This document shows, one piece after another, positions 10,544 through 20,505 of a DNA stretch of 21,869 nucleotides. The DNA is taken from the NCBI GenBank assembly GCA_001579985.1, contig LRSR01002218.1, forward strand, positions 1 to 21,869. Reading direction: 5' to 3'. The translations under genes and the position numbers were made by a program. A model generated the notes under the pieces. That model did no database searches. It worked only from the letters and a program-made list of their open reading frames with translations, and was not told the origin of the DNA. Positions within the stretch are counted from its first letter, which is position 1, and every line of letters starts with the position of its first letter. The stretch comes from Hypsibius dujardini. Taxonomy: Eukaryota; Tardigrada; Eutardigrada; Parachela; Hypsibiidae.

Positions 10544-13500
10544 CTATAATTTACGAATCGATGCGGCGTAGGAATTGGTTTCAGAGCTGTTCATCTTACC
10601 GCGAGGATAAATGCAAAAAGAGGCAGCAAACGCTCCCAAAGCAAAAAGAAGGGATCGGCCACGCCGATTACCACCTTTCGTCACAAGCAGGGAATGGTCC
10701 AAAAGCCACCAGAGAATTTGTTGCCGTTGCTGGTCTCGGATCCACCTTGAAGAAAAAGCACCCATGTGTGCTTCATCATATGACTTGCGTGGCCTTGGTT
10801 TACCCTTTGTAGCAGGGTCTGTTATCTTTGTAACGAGCTTATTGACTTACTTTCCAGAAAGCCAAATGATTGTTAGGAGAATGATTGCTGCAGCTACGCC
10901 AGCGGGAAGTTGTGTTTGTAGGATGTACCCTTCTGCAACGGAATAAACGCAATTGCAAGTGTCCCAATCAGAGGCTTAACGGGGGGAGGGGGAGTCACTG
11001 GGGCAATTGATCCTACCAAATCAGTTAGAGGGGAGAAATTGTTCATTTTTATTAAGCCCTAGTGTTACTGGGCGGGCTTTCTTTACCATTGAAATAGGAA
11101 TAAACTGTAGTTGCACCCTCAGGGGGGGGGGAGCGAATACTAATTTGTTACTTCAAGAAGGGTGCCCCCGTCCCGCCCGTCAAATAATTATCTGAGGCGC
11201 ATTGCTGACCGGCACGTGGCCAGTGGTCAAAGAAGGTGTCCAATTTTTTGTAAAACAAAAAGGAAAAAACAGACTGCTATTGAATCTTAAAGATTGATTG
11301 ATTAATTGATGTTTCGGTCAATTTCAAAATTTTTGGATGAGAGGGGGGTTCACTTCAAACCCCTGGTATTCCGAATATTTTTTCAAAATATTTGCCTTTG
11401 CGAACAAGACAAGTTTAAATCATTTTGAATTTTTTTTACTTATCCAAGTGTTTGCAGCCATGATAAAGAGTTCCTGTTACACCTCGGCGAAATCTCAATT
11501 TGTTGCAAGAACTGAAGGTTTTGTAATATCTTGAAGCCTATGAATCCCGGAACTAGTTATCAGATCGGCAAATCCCACAGGTCTTTATTTCACCAGGAAC
11601 GAACCGCCGAATTCTGCATTGAGTTTTGAAAATAAACTGGATGCCCCTCCTCCCGGCCTATATTTGCCCTGCTGTGATCTGTGAAGCACAAATCAAGCTC
11701 GTGCCTCTCATTATCATTTCTCACCGTTGTCATTTGAGCAACGACTTCCCAAGTAGCCACACGAGGGCTCGTTCGGTGGTGGCCAATGACCGCCTGGCCA
11801 GATCGTTTTAATGTCCCATGTATCAGAAATTTCACCCGATTCGGGATTGTACAGAAGACTATGCTGTATTGAAAATGGAAGAACATCAATCGATTGATAT
11901 TCAAATGTCAACTTACGAATTGCCTTCACATGGCTCATGAACTGACCACGTAGTTTCCTGTCCGAGGATCGACAATCTCTCCAATCATGTCGACGTCCCG
12001 TTCTCCCCTGGCGCTGAAGGAGGACACGCCCGTCGGAAGGCGGAATGTCTTCTTTCGCAGTGCCGTACCGAACTCAAGTCCATTTAGAATCCGTCCAGTT
12101 TGCGCGTACGTCTCATTAAGGAGCTATTATGTACATAAGGGAATGGTACTCACAATTATTACCCATCAAATTTTTTTATAAGGATGACTATTTGGTCAGG
12201 ATACGTATTTTGTGTTCTTTTTACTCATAATTGCATTTTGTCTAAAGTGGACTAATCCTACTGTAGTATATTATTTTTATTATATCATATTCTTACATTC
12301 AATATGTTTTGCTATTGAAGATTTAAAAAAGCTGACTGTGAGGCAATAACAACTCCTAATATTTTATAAGATACGAAAAGAATTTACGTTAAAACAATTT
12401 TATTAAGTTTTTAAGTTTATGCTACTTCATTTTTCATGTAAATTTACGCAAACGTTAGTCTATATTAATAAATCAAGATATGAAAAAAAGGGATACATTT
12501 TGTTGTAAATCTGTGCCCCTCTGCAGCATCTCCACCCCTAGGCTGTAATGCAGACCTCCCTCACCATTCCATAAATTTGCAACATCTCGTAAGCCGCATA
12601 TACAGCAGTAGTCACCTGAAGATTGAGTGCAAAAATGACGCTGAATGGCAATACAATAGGATACGTCTTTTCATCTTTTTTAAGAACTGGGAATTAAGCC
12701 CACTTACACCACGTGGGTAATTCATGTTGTAGTTACGCCTGGCAATTGCGACAATTCTCGATCTGAGATCCCTGATTCCGGGCGTGTCAATGCCGTCACT
12801 GTACGGAAGCCGAAAGCTGATCACGATCGTGGCAGCGCTTACGTATCCTCGGTTGGCAATCGGCTGAAAAGGATCAAACGTCCTTTTCATTATGCTTAAA
12901 AGCTCCAGCTTCATTTAATTATTCCAGCTTAAAGAAAATAGCAAATTGCAGAGAATGCCTACGCTTTCATCCTTGTCATCGGTGACTTTCCACCAGGCAT
13001 CGTCCAATTTGTCCAAACTTGGTCCGAGCCGATTGAAAGACAGCATGAAGAAGACGTATTCACCGTTGGTCATACCCAGTTTTGCCGCTGTTCTCTGTAC
13101 ATAGAAAGCACACGAGTAATTTACTGATAGTTGCGATATCATTTACAGTATCCTAATTCGGGTACAATAAAATTATCTGCCAACAGCTCTCAAATTTAAA
13201 GACAAACTTTTAAAATGATAAAAACTAACAGCAAATTCAAATTGGTCAATAGCTACTGAGCATTGTGTTAGTTAACCCTGAATCAATTGTTTTAATCTTT
13301 GAGAACCTCGGAATTTAGATTGGGAGCGGGCGGGTAACCGATCTCTTAGACATTTTAACTAAAGATAAACTTAATATAGCTAGTATAAAACGTAATACAA
13401 ATTAGAATAAAATGGAAATAAAATTAGAATTAATATGTATAATTCAAAGATATAACTAAAGAGCATTTAGCAAAAAATATATAAACTGTTTAAGATATTT

Positions 13501-16091
13501 TAAGTGAGGACGTTTTATTTAAGATATTATTTAGAAAATTATCGGATCTATCTCAAGTTGTTAAACAATAGTTTTAGAAGCAACATATGTTCACTAAATA
13601 AGGGGAGTATATTTTTAATTATGGGAAATTTTCCTTGCGTGTAGCCATCCATTTAATTCTAAATATAATCTGCTTGGGATGAAATTATACACCCCTTTCA
13701 AATAATAAATAGCTCGCTTATAACTCCAGGCCTGAAGGTTCTCCACTTAAGCATTATCATAATCCTTTGGCGGGATACCCGACCACAGTATCACATTATA
13801 CAGTCCTGTTGAAGTGGTACAAAGATGTGGATGCGGACAACATACCAGCGCCATGAGGAACGATTTTCCGGACCCGAATAAAAATATCACTGCAACATAC
13901 ATACTCGTAAATGTCCTTCTTTTCTCCATATACATCCTCAGGAGTATAACGGGGATCCAGTGGCGTATTGACCGTCGGACAGACCCGGCCGTCCCCGCCC
14001 CTTGCCTCCCGGGGGGGGGGAGGAGCAAAAGGAAATGAATTGGGGAAATTTTTTACCCTGGTTGAGAATCGTCCACATAACAACCTCAATCCGCCACTGC
14101 TTAAACGAACTCCTGCATAATACCTCTGCTTGTTTCCGCGATAGTTCGAAGTGCTCTTTCAATCTCCGAGTACCCCTGCTTGGAACTGTACACCACCTCA
14201 CTGTACCGGATGAACTGGAAACTAGGATCAAGCCCATTGAAACGTTCCTGAAAGAGTGCACGAAAGCCTCGGCTCAACGGCTCGGCTGGCACATTGGGCA
14301 GATCGACCAGGGCCGCCAGATTCGTCCAACCGTGTTTCATGAGTAACGCGTAGATAAACTGCATCGCCACTGAACCGGGGTAGAGCGACAAGCTGAAGCA
14401 GTTCTCGTTGGATTCGATTGAGCTCACAGGTACACTGCCTGTACTGTTAAGAAAAACATATTTTATAAGTTGCCTTGTCCAGGAAATGGAATGATAAACC
14501 TAAATTTTAGATCGACGACATACCTGCAACCGAGAAGGCTTTCCGTAGCTGTATTAAAGGCGTGAAATATGTCACACAATTATCCAGTTGTATTTAAGGC
14601 GTTAGCGTTTGCATATAAGTTTATTCTTTAGCCGTTGAGCGGGTGACGGGGGGGGAGCACTGTAGTGCCGCGTGGAAGTGGTGGGAGCGACGTTCGATTC
14701 ATGCTAGGAAAACATCATTCAAAATACGAACGCCGCCCCCACCACTTCCACGCGGCACTACAGTATATCCGAGTATCAAAACTGTTAGCCGACTTGTTCA
14801 ATTATTCTACGTATTGCTTTAATAATGTACAGCGCTGTTAATAATTATTAACATGCATATTTATTATTTAGAGCTATATATATAAATATATTTTTAAAAC
14901 TATTTGTAACTACATGTTTATCTGCGATTTAAAAAGTTTCTTATTTTCCGCACACTATTACGCAATGCTCGCGGATACAGAGGCTTAACGAATTTCTCGC
15001 GGTGGGGGAGGTGTGTTGAGGGTACTTGTGCGGAGCAGACTTCATGAAATAATGTTAGGAGGAGGCAGGGATAAGAAAATGTCTAAGCGCAGTTTTTTAA
15101 TCAAAACTCCAGTCTTTCGTTCCTAATCATTTTCAAACTTGTGGGAGGGGAAGGTGTGGTTCTGTGGTCTGATTTTCCCTGTAATTTCAAAACACATTCA
15201 AAAACATCAGTTTTTCGTTCAAATTTGAGGTATGTTGAGGTTCAGTATATGCTTCCTGTTGATGAATACAAACGGGAGGCTCAAAACATTCAAGAACAGT
15301 CCAACTTTGATGAAAAAACTGACGTTTTTAAAAATTTTGAAATCTCGGGGGTTTCGGAAATCAAACCCCTACAAGTTTCAAAATAATTAGGGACAAGAGA
15401 CCTAAGTTTGGGTTCAGTCTCGAAAAAAAAACATTTTACTCCCTTTGCCCACCCCCTGGCCCCATCGTGAGGGGTTCTGGTTCCGACCTGTAAGGATTCT
15501 AAACGAGCCTCTGTGAAGATTAATCCCCATCAGCTCTCAAAATTGTTGGTTCTAACCTCCCCTTGTCCTATTTCTTTCCGCTCTGCTGAGTATTTGCATA
15601 GCTAGCCTGCGGTCTTTATGATGCAATAAAACATGCCTCCATGCAAACCTTTTGTGAAACTGAGTATCTTGTTTTGTTCCACCGTGCCTGCAAGATCGCA
15701 AACGAGTCTTTTACACGAAGCACACTTTAGTCCCGATAAAATAACTTAGAAACTTACAAGACGAGAGGAAGGAAATGCCATCTGCATCGGCGTTCTGATA
15801 AAAAAATTTGGCCGCAAAGTCTTGTACATCATCTAGCAGCAACGTCACCGTCGGTCGACTCGGCTCCATCAGGTAGGTGTGGGAAAAGTTGAAGATGCCA
15901 CCGTAGGTGCGTTGTAAATGCTCAACGCCCAAATCAATCCCCGGTCCGTGGGTCTGAATCGCGTCGGTGCTGCTGGTGTTGGCTTCCGGTACGAGAACCC
16001 CTGTTGAAGCAAGTGCGATACGCGGCAGTCGACTTCCCATAACTATCCCGAAGAGTACATGCAAAAGGACCGCGGTAACTATGCCGTCCAT
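10544..16091 (-). CDS. NPR-C-like receptor B (ANF-receptor ectodomain, 67-residue tail)
   Basis: Spliced CDS of 1701 nt, 566 aa. Exons in transcript order: 16091-15758, 15687-15649, 14548-14524, 14443-14124, 13889-13846, 13094-12963, 12863-12708, 12615-12565, 12123-11947, 11863-11725, 10932-10851, 10745-10544. All junctions are GT-AG, phases agree, and exons 2-9 match receptor A in length. It starts MDGIVTAVLLHVLFG (signal peptide), then PRIALAS and conserved glycosylation sites N38 and N68. Later parts are RTAAKLGMTNGEYVFF (255 on), RGYVSAATIVISF, RTGNYV (end of exon 9), WPGG and PPPNEPSCGY. The helix, AGVAAAIILLTIIWL, covers about 483-497. The last exon uses acceptor ctttttcttcaag, the only phase-correct site with a good pyrimidine tract, and gives WW at 512-513. 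The tail has a second hydrophobic run (531-546) that gene A lacks and ends at TAG 10546-10544. There is no kinase or cyclase domain. I saw no canonical AATAAA after the stop. Confidence 0.83.
10969..11190. mobile_element. MITE-like element in intron 10 of receptor B
   Basis: It begins CAGAGGCTTAACGGGGGGAG at 10969, the end motif shared with copies at 8580, 14977 and 20882. It closes with a C-rich inverse, gcccccgtcccgcccgtcaa, near 11162-11181. The interior has the same G-run and ATTTTT pattern. No coding capacity is seen. The right boundary is uncertain. Confidence 0.5.
13957..14100. mobile_element. Short MITE with AGTGGCG ends, intron 4 of receptor B
   Basis: The left end CCAGTGGCGTATTG (13957-13970) is answered by CAATCCGCCACTGC (14087-14100), a near-perfect 14-bp inverted repeat around a 116-bp middle with a G run. 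It lies only about 24 bases from the donor of exon 4 at 14123-14122. There is no frame for a transposase and no clear target duplication. Confidence 0.65.
14659..14764 (-). repeat. 38-bp hairpin in intron 2 of receptor B
   Basis: The left arm is 14659-14696 and the right arm 14727-14764, with a 30-base loop. The arms pair over 38 bases with two differences. In RNA read from the - strand (the sense of receptor B) both differences become G-U pairs, so the stem is continuous; read from the + strand they are A-C mismatches. A G run and a gcgggtgacggggg edge just to the left suggest the hairpin is part of a foldback MITE. Confidence 0.85.
14977..15514. mobile_element. Non-autonomous TIR element in intron 2 of receptor B
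   Basis: The ends are ACAGAGGCTTAACG (14977-14990) and CGAGCCTCTGT (15504-15514), sharing a 9-bp inverse ACAGAGGCT. Inside is a second inverted pair: tcctaatcattttcaaactt near 15121 against aagtttcaaaataattaggg near 15373. The same segments occur at 6565-7017. The 81-codon frame at 15141-15386 lies inside the element and has no recognised domain, so I do not call it a gene. Confidence 0.65.
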
Positions 16092-17138
16092 AAAATGGCT
16101 GCTTGGATGAATGGATGAATGATTGGATTTCCAGCGTTCCGAAGCCTTTTGGGGTAAGTAACAAAAAGTGTTGTTAAATAGGTTACTTTATTCAACAAAA
16201 AATTTACCGCGTTTCATGGATGAAATCAATCAGCGAGAACGAATATTTTTCTACTGATCAGGTGAGTTTGCAATCAACAGATCTCTAAGGTGTTTAAAAA
16301 GTCCATCAATCCGCACAGAACCATCTCTGTGAAAAAAGCTAATAATCCAGCTCAGTGAGCTGAGAACAAGGATAAATGTAATGAACACCGAGCACGTTCA
16401 TGTGGTACGAAGGGGCGGATTTCATAACATAGACCCAATAATAACGCCAGCAAGCATGAATGAACGAAAATCTCCAATAGCCAATCTGTTAAGACGTGAA
16501 AATACGTTGGACTAATTAGATTGAGATGACAGAAGTAATACGACTAATATTGGCGGCTCATGGGATGACGGAAGTGGGACGTACTCTAGCGAAATGGTGA
16601 ATGATCAAACCAAACAAAATTGTCGTTGATATTTCTAGAAACAAAATCCGCAATTCGACACGCCCTCACAATATTTCTATATTCTGCTGAAGGCGATCTT
16701 AGTTTAGGTGCAGCGACTTTTGAATACTCCGCAAGGTCAGCCACTCCCCTAACAGTGAGCTAATTTGTCCTCTCAGCCACTTAGGATGCGATCTAAGCTC
16801 TGGGCTGTTAAGTTTAATCCTTCAGGTTTAGGACCACGCTCGCCACGCTCGTTTCAGTGCGCGGTTGGCACTCACGCATGTGATCACGGCAAATGACTTT
16901 GGATTATTGAATAATTGCTGCGAGCTCAGCAGCCCCAAATATCTTTCCACGAGGCGCAGCAATGCAGAGTACACACGCCACAAACGCTAATATTCGCGCG
17001 GGCGTTAAGAGAAATGATCAATTTGTATAGTTTGAAAGTGAGAGGCTAATCCACACAAGAAAATCGCAAATGGGTACAATTCAATACGGACAAGCCTGGG
17101 CAATGAGATCTGCGGCGACAAGCAAGGGAATCTTAACA
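16092..17138. other. Spacer upstream of receptor B
   Basis: No open frame with coding character is seen. The region separates the start of receptor B from the stop of the relic behind it and should hold the promoter of B, but I found no clear TATA box or initiator. Confidence 0.5.
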
Positions 17139-17979
17139 TCAGCGCGGGAAGACGCACATTAGTCCAACTGCGTAGTAGCTCACGATGAACAAAAAGGATC
17201 GAGCGTGCTTTTTGGATTTCTCAACGAAGAACGCTGAGTCAAGCAACCACCACTGAACGAGATGCAAACGCTGTTTCAGGATCAACCTTGAAGAAATCAA
17301 GTAGATGATATCCTTCACTTTAAAGTTGTTTTCTAATACGTGTTTTGATTCAATTTTAGGTCGTCAAATTTTTTTTATTTAAACGCGGACATTGTTGGTG
17401 TTTTTTGCAGCCTTAAATTATTACCCGAACAATGGCTACCCATGTAGCCACATTTGGGCTCATTCGGAGGAGGCCATTGCCCTCCGGGCCAAATGGCTTT
17501 GATGTCGCAAGTGTCGGAGATTGTTCCTGAGGCTCGATCGTATAGTAAGCTACGCTGCATTGGAAATACAGCAGCACACATAAGAAGCGAGTTCAAAGGT
17601 AATGAAATTGTTGCTAATGAAATTAGTAATATCTGCTAATCAGCTGACCACACAGTTTCCTGTCCGAGGGTGGACAATCTCTCGCCAATCATGTTGACTT
17701 CTCGCTCACCGCTGGCACTGAATGTCGACTCCCGGTAGCCAAACGGAATGTCATGTTTTGTAACGCGGCGCCGAGCTCCAACCCGTCTAGGATGCGTCCG
17801 GCTTTGGCGTAGAGAAGCTAAATGGAGCTCCAACTTCTCTTTTGTTGAGAAGCTAAAAGGTTTTGTAAATCAAGACATCTAAAAATGTTGACCGGAAACA
17901 ACAATAGTATACCAACAGACGTTCGCACCATTCCATAGACTTCGTAGATTTTGTAAGTCGCATATAGACCGGTCGTGAC
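17139..17979 (-). pseudogene. Receptor relic with exons 8, 9, 10 and 12; transmembrane exon lost
   Basis: Read on the - strand. Exon 8 (17979-17929) gives VTTGLYATYKIYEVYGM with both splice sites. Exon 9 (17817-17649) starts LLYAKAGRILDGLELG, lacks nine bases after LL compared with B, and carries a 1-base deletion and a 2-base insertion that break the frame. It ends with the same unusual donor gtcag. Exon 10 (17554-17425, 130 nt, same length as in A) is intact: SLLYDRASGTISDT, then WPGG, PPPNEP and CGYMGSHC. The 138 bases up to exon 12 hold no hydrophobic exon 11. Exon 12 (17286-17139) is open with acceptor tttcttcaag and reads QWWLLD, VEK and RSFLF, closely matching the tail of B, then TGA. 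Exons 1-7 were not found upstream. It is probably a tandem duplicate of B that has decayed. Confidence 0.8.
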
Positions 17980-18242
17980 CTGCCTGGATTCGGGATGTTG
18001 AACATTTATTCTGTGCGAAGCCTACACGAAAACTACGAAAAAGACGGAAAACGGAAAAATACAAAAATCCAATTTAACGACAAGTGAAAACACAGAAATA
18101 CTAAATCTTCAACATTGGGAAAACTACAAAAATTGAAAAAACTACCAGCATGAACAATTTATTCAGGAAGCATTTCAGGATGTACTAAAAGAGTAGGTTA
18201 AGAATATGTTTTAACTCATTTAGTTGCTTGGTTTTCTTATAA

Positions 18243-18391
18243 CAAGGGAGGGGGCAATAGGATCAGTGCCCATTTTAATGAATTCTTGCCGCTGCCGGGA
18301 GGAGGCGAATTTCAATTTTTAATCTTAAGAAAGACTGCCAACCTCCGGCTAAACTGCTCCCCCTTTCTCCGAACAGTCCGTAACGCCTCCG
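18243..18391. mobile_element. Degraded G/C-rich MITE copy
   Basis: The right end CCGTAACGCCTCCG (18378-18391) is the inverse of the family end AGAGGCGTTACGG. The left end, aagggagggggcaat, is worn. The middle has the family's paired G-run, ATTTTTAAT and C-run pattern. There is no coding capacity. Confidence 0.5.
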
Positions 18392-18826
18392 TAATATCTA
18401 GCGTGAAGCGGAGTCAGAATAAGCTATTTTTTTACCTGCTTAATTGAGAACTTGAAAAGAACCGAAGAATTCGTATTGAGTACCAAAGAAATGTAAAATA
18501 CCGAACTAAATGAAGATGAATAATATGGTTAGAACAAAAAATTAGTATTATTGGACTATTCGAAGCGAACAACGACTTATTCGCTAAAGTTGAATTATTA
18601 ACTTTGTCGCGAAGAAATATGTAGCTTTGGAATCTGGCAAATGTACACCCTTGCTTCTCTGAAGGTGCGCGTCAAACAAAAACTGGTCCCTTAACAGCGT
18701 GTCAGGATGAAAATGGAGGGTTGTGTCTTCCAATGTACTTGCCCGTACGATGCAGGGCGTACATAACTTTTACTTATGCGAGCACCATAAAATAAATATT
18801 AAATTTCTTCTTCTGTTTCGTTTTTA

Positions 18827-19613
18827 CAGAAGGGTTATCCAGCCAAGTTGAGCCGGTATGAGTTTTTCAAAATCGTGCGTTCAGCTGAGATTGCAGCAGT
18901 CTTCCGCAACCTGAGATCGATAAAATCAATGCTAAGACATTCTTTAAAGGCAAAAGTTTTTAACAGTAATGGAAAATAAAAAAGTAATTGGATTTGAGAT
19001 GACGGTGGGCATGTTTTCAGAAAATCAAAACGGATCATTGTTTAGTAAAACCAATATACCTCCGTTTGACTTCAAAATTCCTTCACAAATGGCAAATAGC
19101 TTTGTGTGAGTTTTGGGGTAGTGAAAAAAATATGCTGGTATGATTACGGGGTGGAAGTCAAAACAACGAGGCCGCCATCTTTAATGCATGTGGACTGAAA
19201 AGCAAGTAGTTCACCTACGAGTGCAATTTGTGTTCACGGATACAAGAAGATCAAGTCTGGCATACGTAAAAAGAAAGAAAGAAATTTTGTCGCATCAGGA
19301 AATAGAAGAACGAACCATAAGACGCAACAGCACTTCTGCAGACCTCATTTTTCGAGGAGCGGCAGGTCCATGCTCGACCTCAGGCTGACAATGTTCGAAT
19401 AAAACAGCAAAAATCCTTTTCTAGTGCTCAGAAAGCATATGTTCGGTAATAAAGGCTAGAAAATAAAATACATCACCGGAGCACACAACGGATGGGATTT
19501 GAATGTAAAAAATTTTGCGGAAACAAAAACATTGTGGATCAATCAAAATCACTGTGAATCAATCAAAGAATGACACTATAAAATCGGCTCAACTTGGCTG
19601 GATAACCCTTCTG
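18827..19613. mobile_element. 787-bp element with perfect 29-bp terminal inverted repeats
   Basis: The left end CAGAAGGGTTATCCAGCCAA (18827 on, 29 bases to 18855) is an exact inverse of 19585-19613. The element is therefore bounded by two perfect 29-bp repeats, which suggests a recent or still mobilised DNA transposon. The inside has only short frames, such as a lysine- and arginine-rich 66-codon frame at 19188-19388, and no recognisable DDE transposase. It is probably a non-autonomous copy. I could not assign a superfamily, and no target-site duplication is evident. Confidence 0.8.
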
Positions 19614-20499
19614 TGGTAAAAGAGCTTTTCGTAATTTATCTTTTTCGAGGTTTTTGGTTTTTATTATTATGAATTTTTTTAAATTTTAGAATCAAATTGG
19701 GCATTTTATAGCTTTTGAGATTTAAAAAAAATTCTACCTGAAATGGCGTCATGCTTTGTCTGACTGTCGAGGTGCAAATTATACGTTTTTTGCTCTCGCT
19801 GCTGTTGATCTAATTTTACACTCGTTCGACCTTGAGTTTATCGGCCATCAACAGGACCATCTCTAGGCGATGTACCGGTACATGCCAGATCGACTGATGA
19901 TCAGCTGTCTAACGCAAAGACTCTGAAGAAAAGAATCTGAAGGTGTGCCGAATCCGGCGCACCTTGGGCTTTGGTTGAAAATCCGCGCATGGGGAATAAT
20001 TAAACTCAAGTCAATGAAAGAGCTTTAAGGCCTCGCGGTGATATATTTGGCGCATTGTGACGCAAGCTCGGCCTTTTTCTATTTTCCCTGTGTTCGAACT
20101 TTCTTATTAACCTTTGAATTGATTTGGGTATTCCTGAAATTGCTCGGTTTTTAGGGGGTATTCTGCTAATTGAATTACGTATGCTTTATTCCAAATTTAT
20201 AGGAAGTAAAAATCAGTTTTGTAGCGATCTAAACCAATTCATATGACTGCAATAGCTAACAAATGGAAGTTATTCCGCGAAGGATAGCGAAAATTCATTT
20301 TTAGAGCATCTTTAGCACACTCTTTGACGGGATAATCAGTAAAAAAGTAAAAAATTAACATAGTTAAAGAAACAGTTGTCATAATTCCGGTACGTTGACT
20401 CTGTTCACTATAGCCAGATGCTAAAATTACGCAGGCTTTACTAGTATGCGGCAAGCATGCTATAAAAAATCCAACAACCCTGCTTGTCCTGTCTAGAAA
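19614..20499. other. Spacer downstream of the protease gene
   Basis: AT-rich sequence with no supported gene. A 123-codon frame on the - strand at 20239-20610 overlaps the last protease exon in another frame and is taken as a shadow. Confidence 0.5.
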
Positions 20500-20505
20500 T
20501 TTATT
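20500..20505 (-). promoter_or_regulatory. AATAAA overlapping the protease stop codon
   Basis: On the - strand the end of the last exon reads CAATAAATT, so the TAA stop lies inside an AATAAA hexamer. If this signal is used, the 3' UTR is only 10-30 bases long. Confidence 0.4.

Noticed and set aside
10561-10946. Overlapping + strand frames of 83 and 111 codons
   Set aside because: They lie antisense to the last two exons of receptor B, whose frame is supported by the relic copy, and show no domain.
15141-15386. 81-codon frame on the + strand
   Set aside because: It lies wholly within a TIR element in an intron and spans the element's inner inverted repeat.
17640-17830. Open - strand frame of 65 codons containing FSASGEREVNMIGE as a separate small gene
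   Set aside because: It is exon 9 of the relic read after its frameshift, with exon 9 residues in other frames on either side.
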